Assembly: GCA_949317995.1 (NCBI GenBank)
Contig: OX439038.1
Span: 35,779,113 to 35,843,112 of the forward strand
Length of the DNA stretch: 64,000 nt
Direction of reading: 5' to 3'
Origin: Acholoe squamosa
Taxonomy: Eukaryota > Annelida > Polychaeta > Phyllodocida > Polynoidae
The notes below the pieces were generated by a model. That model ran no database searches. It saw nothing but the letters and a program-made list of their open reading frames with translations, and was not told the origin of the DNA. Shown one piece after another: positions 58,750 to 64,000 of this stretch. Position numbers and translations under genes: made by a program. The stretch's first letter is position 1, and every line of letters starts with the position of its first letter.

Positions 58750-59419
58750 AAAGCTGGTATAAAAGCTAATATAGTGTGGTCTGATATGTATTTCAAAGGA
58801 TTATATACCCCTTCCCAAGTCATAGGGTGTCACTTATTATGGCATGATATGGCTCATTATGTGCACATCACTGGACTTTAGTTTCAGCTGGTCTATCCTC
58901 TTTGGTGGGAAGGGAAACCACATGGTTAATTAGTTCTGGTTACAGCCTCATGGCAGCAGCACTGAGTGGTGTCTGCTCTGCTGCCAGGCATCCAAATTGA
59001 ATTCACTACCATTGTAGAATACTCTGCTTTATGGCTTCAGATGGAGCCACTGTGCTGGTATGATCAAGACTGCTTGTTGACATGAATAAAATGCTTGAAG
59101 CATTTTATTTCTACACACATATATGCTTGAATTTGACATGGTTAGAATGCACTGAATAGATTGAGATTTTGGCAGGACATTTTCACAAGTGGGGTGATGA
59201 TAGATATGCAGAAATTGGAAAGTCTATACGGCCTTAGCTGGTTTGATTATCAGCCAATGAAATGGCACCAACTATTCACTGTGGTCCTCTCGGGGGCCAA
59301 CTGGTACCCATCTGATAGGTGTTATCAGTAGAACTCGCTGATAACAAGCTTCAGTAATGGCGGCGCCCATGGGACAACCTGCTAACTCGGAATATATTTC
59401 AGATCTTGTCCCAGCTTTA
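58750..59419 (+). repeat. Second copy of the 0.5 kb repeat, with empty MITE sites
   Basis: Direct repeat of 55423-58465 lacking both MITEs. It carries about 164 extra bases (about 59228-59392, ACGGCCTTAGCTGG...AACTCGGA) absent from the first copy, either an insertion here or a loss there. Confidence 0.85.
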
Positions 59420-60417
59420 AATGGTGCTCAGTTTGTACCTGTATCACTGGTATGTGAAACATGATATACAGTGGTTTCATGAAGGCATTTACTGCCAGTC
59501 TGCTACATCAAAGTGATGTACAGTGGCCATCTTTGAGCACAATGCGTGAAATAAAACAGTAAATTGTTTCCTTGTCATGAATTCTTGCCAATGTATTACT
59601 GATTACTGATCCTAGATTGCGATTGAGAAATTGGCTAGTTGTTTCAGCACACTTACAGGTGAAACTGGTAATGGTAAGTTTATGGCAAAAGTTTTGCCTC
59701 AACATGGCTGCCACACAAGCTCGGTGAGCTACTAACCCCTCTATAGAAATTACTTAATAGACACAGTTTTTGTACAATCTATTCATGTACTACACAGAGG
59801 GTATGCCACAATATCACTCTCTATTCGGACCCCTGTCTATCACTCCCCTGTGGTGACCCCTCATCTCCATCTGACTGAAATTCCCTATCTATTTGATTGC
59901 AGCCAACACTGACACCATTAGTCTCATATTGACGTTTCATGTAGCCACATTTTGATATTACCTCCCTGATCACTATCAGTCAGGTGTTTGCATGTATTCT
60001 GTTAAAGGGTTTATGAGTGAAACATTAGTATAATACTAGTTCTAATGCTCAAAGCAAATATGTCCACCAAGTCAATCACTAACCATTACCACACAACTAA
60101 CTTTAGCATAATCAAACATCAATTGATGCACCAATGGTGTCAGAATTGGCTCTTTCATTCCACAAGCCAATATCTCTGAATCTTTAATGAAGATGTGATT
60201 AATAAATACTGTAAATTGCAATGATACAACTCACATGCTGAGTAATAGATATCTTAGATAACAGTAAAACTGCGCTATTCATAAACCATGTGGAGGCTAA
60301 ATGTAGTAGCACTACAACTCTAATACTCAGTTTCATACAAGTACTAAAGGAGCGCGACAGACATGGCAAAATTTGAGTAGCAGATAATAATGCAAATGAT
60401 ATTACAGAATTTGCTAT
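59420..60417. other. Noncoding stretch
   Basis: No gene, splice-site pair or repeat that I could support on either strand. Confidence 0.5.
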
Positions 60418-60833
60418 TGTAATGGTTCGTCTCGTTAAGTTAGATTAAATCATAACGAAGAGAGAGAAAAGTTTCCGGGTAGGCAACCGAGCTTTTATTT
60501 CATAGCTTATGTTACATACGATCACAGCCTCAGAGGACTACATGCTACTAGGGCATTCGGTTACCCTTTCGGGTAACGACCTGGTTGAGCAGTGGGTAAA
60601 ACCACTACTGAAGAACATGGGGGTAGAACCAGCCTTATATAGGGGAAAAGCCTGCGAAACTCAGACCGGCCACGTGACGTGTGGCGGACGAGTGGTAGGC
60701 CCCCTGGTGTAATGGATACGAACCCAGAGGCAGGTGCTGCCACCTGCCATCCGGACTCCCCTACTACACCCGAAGACCTAGGTCTGAGTCCCACGGGTAC
60801 ATGAACGTAAAGTGTAAATACCATACCCCTACA
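60418..60833 (-). repeat. Element D 3' LTR
   Basis: 416 bp, minus-strand TGTAGGGGTATGG...CCATTACA, with TATA box and polyadenylation region as in B. The left flank is CTAT, so the target differs from the CCTG of B and C; the other flank is outside the window. Confidence 0.92.
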
Positions 60834-61643
60834 CTGCCCCCCTTAGACAATAACTTGGGGGTAATTAAACCGCAGTGTATTAATAACCTAGTAAGTGATT
60901 GTTTACAATACTAAAAAGGGGTATTAATTACACTTGCTCGATGTGAAATAGGCTATAGTATGAGACTATCCTATTTCTGAAAAATTATACAATAGTAGCA
61001 TCGAGTATCGTTCATTTCATTTCCACCAGTAGCTATAACAACCACAAATGATAAATATATAAATATCACAGATTTATATTAACGTTTTGACAACAGTAGG
61101 GTCCTGAAAAGGACCAGTGGTTGTAAATAATGATCGTATTACAGTTATTAAACCAGGAAAAAAAAGATTTTCGACTTTTTAAATTAACAACTCTGTCCAC
61201 TTATAAAGTGAATTGAATATTAACGATCAGATATGAACAATTAATCTGATACTATATAAACACAATAAAGTATTGAACCTGATTAATATAATATTCATTT
61301 TAGAGAGATCCCTTGGACTTTCTCTATTTTATAAAAATAAAGGATTATACTTTTGAGACGCAGCTCAATTTATACCCAAGTGTTTTATATTTACAAATTA
61401 CAGAAGAAGTATAGTCTCTTAATATATTGAGACCAGGAATGACCTATATAGACAGTTATAGGTCTAGGATTACCTTAAATAACTTTTAGGATTCGCAGAT
61501 CCAGTATATTTATAGGTAAGTATCTCTATAATAATATATCTTTACAAAAGATATTTTATAGTTATAAATACAATTTTACATACAATATAATATTATCAAC
61601 AAAGTTACTTGTTTATGGTTGGAGGATATAACAGGAGTCGGAT

Positions 61644-62192
61644 TTTTTGTTTGTTTGTTTAGTTTTACGTCCGGGGGCCATCAAGGAACTCAGACATTCA
61701 AGGTTTCTCGGACATTAAGTCCTTTCTTTTCTTTTTGGACAGGTATTTATATGCTGCTTGCCCGACACAGCAGTGACCGAATCTATGAATGACCGAATCT
61801 ATGAGATGAATGACCGAATCTATGAGGAGGGTCGAGGGGGAAAACCGCTACCGGGGCTTCATTCCCCTACTCTTTTCGAAGGATAGCAAGTGTTCTTTTA
61901 TTTGCCTGGTCCCATAGGCAGGGCCAGACAAACCACGGCCTTTGATCACTCAGACGTGGTTCACTGAGGGGGAATCCCATGGCAAAAGACAAGCATGTAA
62001 GCCCAGGCCCGCGCATATGGACACCAGCTGCCCACATGCTCACCCCAAGACACAAGAAACCCCAAGTTTGTCGCCTTTTACGAATCTGGTATGCCCACTG
62101 TTAGTATGGAAGGAGATTTCTCCTTGTGGACTCCCAATGAAGTTATTCTGCTCCTTCATGCCCTCACATGAAGGTCCCCACTCCACAGGGGG
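61644..62192 (-). mobile_element. Retroposon of about 550 bp with (CAAA)n tail, inside element D
   Basis: Near-identical twin of 39559-40110. The 14-base duplication AACAGGAGTCGGAT flanks it (61630-61643, 62193-62206). Confidence 0.88.
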
Positions 62193-62791
62193 AACAGGAG
62201 TCGGATGCTGCTGATGTCTTGGTATGGGCGAGCTGAACCCTGATGCCTGAAGTGCTATAGAAGAATTTGTTGGTGGGTGTAGCTAAACCCTGATGCCTGT
62301 AGTGCTAGCTAACTGCAAATAATAATAGATCCATTTGTACATTATTGATGGACTTTATGGGCGTAGCTAAACCCTGATGCCTGTAGTGCTAGCTAACTGG
62401 AGGTAATAGTAGATCCAGTTGTAGACTGTTGATGGACTTTATGGGCGTAGCTAAACCCTGATGCCTGTAGTGCTAGCTCACAAATAGTAGTGGTGTAGTA
62501 GTAAATCCGGTTTGTAGTTCAAGAGTCCATATTAGCGTAAAAATGTCCATGATTTCATAATAGGCACAGTCATTATGTTATAGCACGGTAAAATTATGAT
62601 GTTTGCAGCATTCGTACTCCTCCTCCAGAGTGACTTGTTTTTCTCCTTCTGTTTTCAGTTTCCGGATTAGGGTACAGTTTGGTACCCGAATCAATACGGG
62701 TTGGATAAAAAAAAATGGTTTCCTATCCAACAACACATAGGTAATAGCACCGCGGGACACACAATTATGTCCAATCTTCATGCAACAGTTT

Positions 62792-64000
62792 TCACTGTTC
62801 CATGTTCTCGGGTGGCTGGTTTGGACCCGGTTGTTGAGCCTGTGGCTGAACGGGAGGGTCCACACCAGCTCCATCCGTAGGTGCCAATGCGGGGACAGCA
62901 GGTGTTAGTTTCACCTTTTGGCGTGCTTCGAACAGGCTCAAAGCATGCCCAGGTGTGCCGTCCCAGTTATCCATGATAACTCCAAAAACCTTGAAGAACT
63001 TTTGCTGGTTCTTCATGTTCGTTGCTCGTTCTAGGTCAAGCATCTGAGAAGCTGTTTCCTTCTCGGATAAGGCTTCCTGCCGCAGATTAGCAGCCTCCTG
63101 CTTATCCTTGGCAACATCCGCCTTTATCTGAGTAGAGATCCGGTTGATCTCTGACTTCTGGATCGCGTCAATGCACTGGAGAGTGCTCGACATGGTCCGA
63201 CGGTACATATCCAGATGGAGGTTTTCCAGATGGTGCTGTAACATCTCAAATTGCTTGCTCTGAATATTGCAAGACAATTTGTCCTCCTTCTTGAAGAAGG
63301 TCTCCACTGTCTGGATCACCTTAGGCCGATGAACCACAGCACCAGGTGGGGGTACCTGACCCTGAGGCTTCGGCTGTGCTCCAGACCCACTCGCAGTGAC
63401 AGCTACACGCGTATGCGAAGAAGCCACCGCAGTAGTAGCCACACTAGCAGAGGTCGTAGGAGGGCCTTGATTTGGTAATCCCTGAGCCAGGGGCAACCGT
63501 GACAATTCCCTTCTAAGGTCTGTGACAGTCAACAATGGCGCGGGTGGACGTTGTCTCACCACAGCACTCATTGTTGGTCGGGGAGCTTGACCTCCTACTG
63601 TCGGCAGTTCCTGCTTGACCCTCCCGTACTGATCAAAGATTTGCATCTCTGGTCCGGGTGGGCCCATAGCAGGGTACTGCTTCGGGTCTTTGACATTCAA
63701 AGGCGCGTGTTTCCGGGAGGACTGACCACCCGGTCCACTGACACCAAAGAATGTCGGGTTCTGTGCACCTTGTGGGGTTGGTGCTCGTCCATAATGGGAA
63801 GGAGTTCCAGTAGGAGACGGAAGATGTGGCTTCTTCCTTCCCCCATTCGTCTGTCTCTCCAGCGCCTCCAGTGGTGACCTGGCTCGGCTTGGAGATCGGA
63901 CGTCTGTCTCTTCCTATCTGCCGCGGAGGGTCCCTGGCGGTAATCCCTGCGGCTTCGGATCTGTTCTCCGGATGGAGTTACATAAGCCCCACCACGGCGG
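62792..64000 (-). pseudogene. Element D third-ORF, C-terminal part
   Basis: Closely matches the last third of B's ORF3, including the GPPGPEMQIFDQYGRVKQEL stretch and the C-terminal coiled coil, ending in NMEQ as B does. Cut by the window edge; not fully open across the visible part. Confidence 0.88.

Larger units (their letters stand above)
60418..64000 (-). mobile_element. Element D: Ty3/Gypsy copy of the B family, 3' end only, runs off the window
   Basis: Minus-strand copy: 3' LTR (60418-60833), purine tract, AT-rich noncoding region, four short repeats and the C-terminal part of the third ORF. The LTR differs from B's at about 5% of positions by eye, so D is an older cousin or subfamily. 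A retroposon has inserted at 61644-62192. Whether the rest is whole cannot be seen; the visible part shows at least one break. Confidence 0.92.

Overview
This is eukaryotic DNA from an invertebrate animal, built almost entirely of nested transposable elements. It holds Ty3/Gypsy LTR retrotransposons, SINE-like retroposons with simple-repeat tails, pogo/Tigger-like and PIF/Harbinger-like MITEs, and two very large foldback structures filled with tandem repeats. The retroposon tails (GATT, TCAC and CAAA repeats) resemble what I know from molluscs, but I hold that assignment loosely. The only host gene I can defend is one exon of a PRELID3/slowmo-type mitochondrial lipid-transfer gene, on the minus strand at 54624-54792.

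Region 1-22.2 kb is an old, broken Gypsy element (A, plus strand) split by three later arrivals: a 3.4 kb foldback element (1712-5105), a pogo-like MITE (5621-5862) and a young 13.4 kb Gypsy element (B, 6694-20088). B's two 418 bp LTRs look identical to me and it looks whole. B carries gag, pol and a third large ORF (about 1225 codons) after pol, encoding two C2H2-like zinc fingers and a coiled-coil tail.

Region 22.2-29.5 kb holds an inverted gag remnant (E), a retroposon tail, a hairpin unit with a tRNA-like sequence, an LTR-like piece, half of a pogo-like palindrome carrying a nested MITE, a CRE-rich patch, a SINE and a Harbinger-type MITE.

Region 29.5-42.3 kb is a second long Gypsy element (C, minus strand; 363 bp LTRs about 1% apart). 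It is broken and carries two nested retroposons with clear target-site duplications. It has the same gag-pol-ORF3 plan. Region 42.9-49.8 kb is a large inverted structure around an approximately 134 bp satellite (44.1-47.06 kb), followed by a tandem duplication of about 1 kb. Region 49.8-60.4 kb holds many pogo-like MITEs, a SINE, a further MITE, the PRELID3 exon, and a repeated segment whose second copy shows the empty sites of two MITE insertions. Region 60.4-64 kb is the 3' end of a fourth Gypsy copy (D, minus strand, B family), cut by the window edge.

The most unusual system is the group of giant Gypsy elements with the extra zinc-finger ORF. Three diverged families (A, B, C) keep that ORF, and keep short shared sequence blocks and promoter-like motifs in the pol-ORF3 spacer. 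Coordinates and alignments were made by eye, and family names rest on motifs and target-site duplications rather than database searches.
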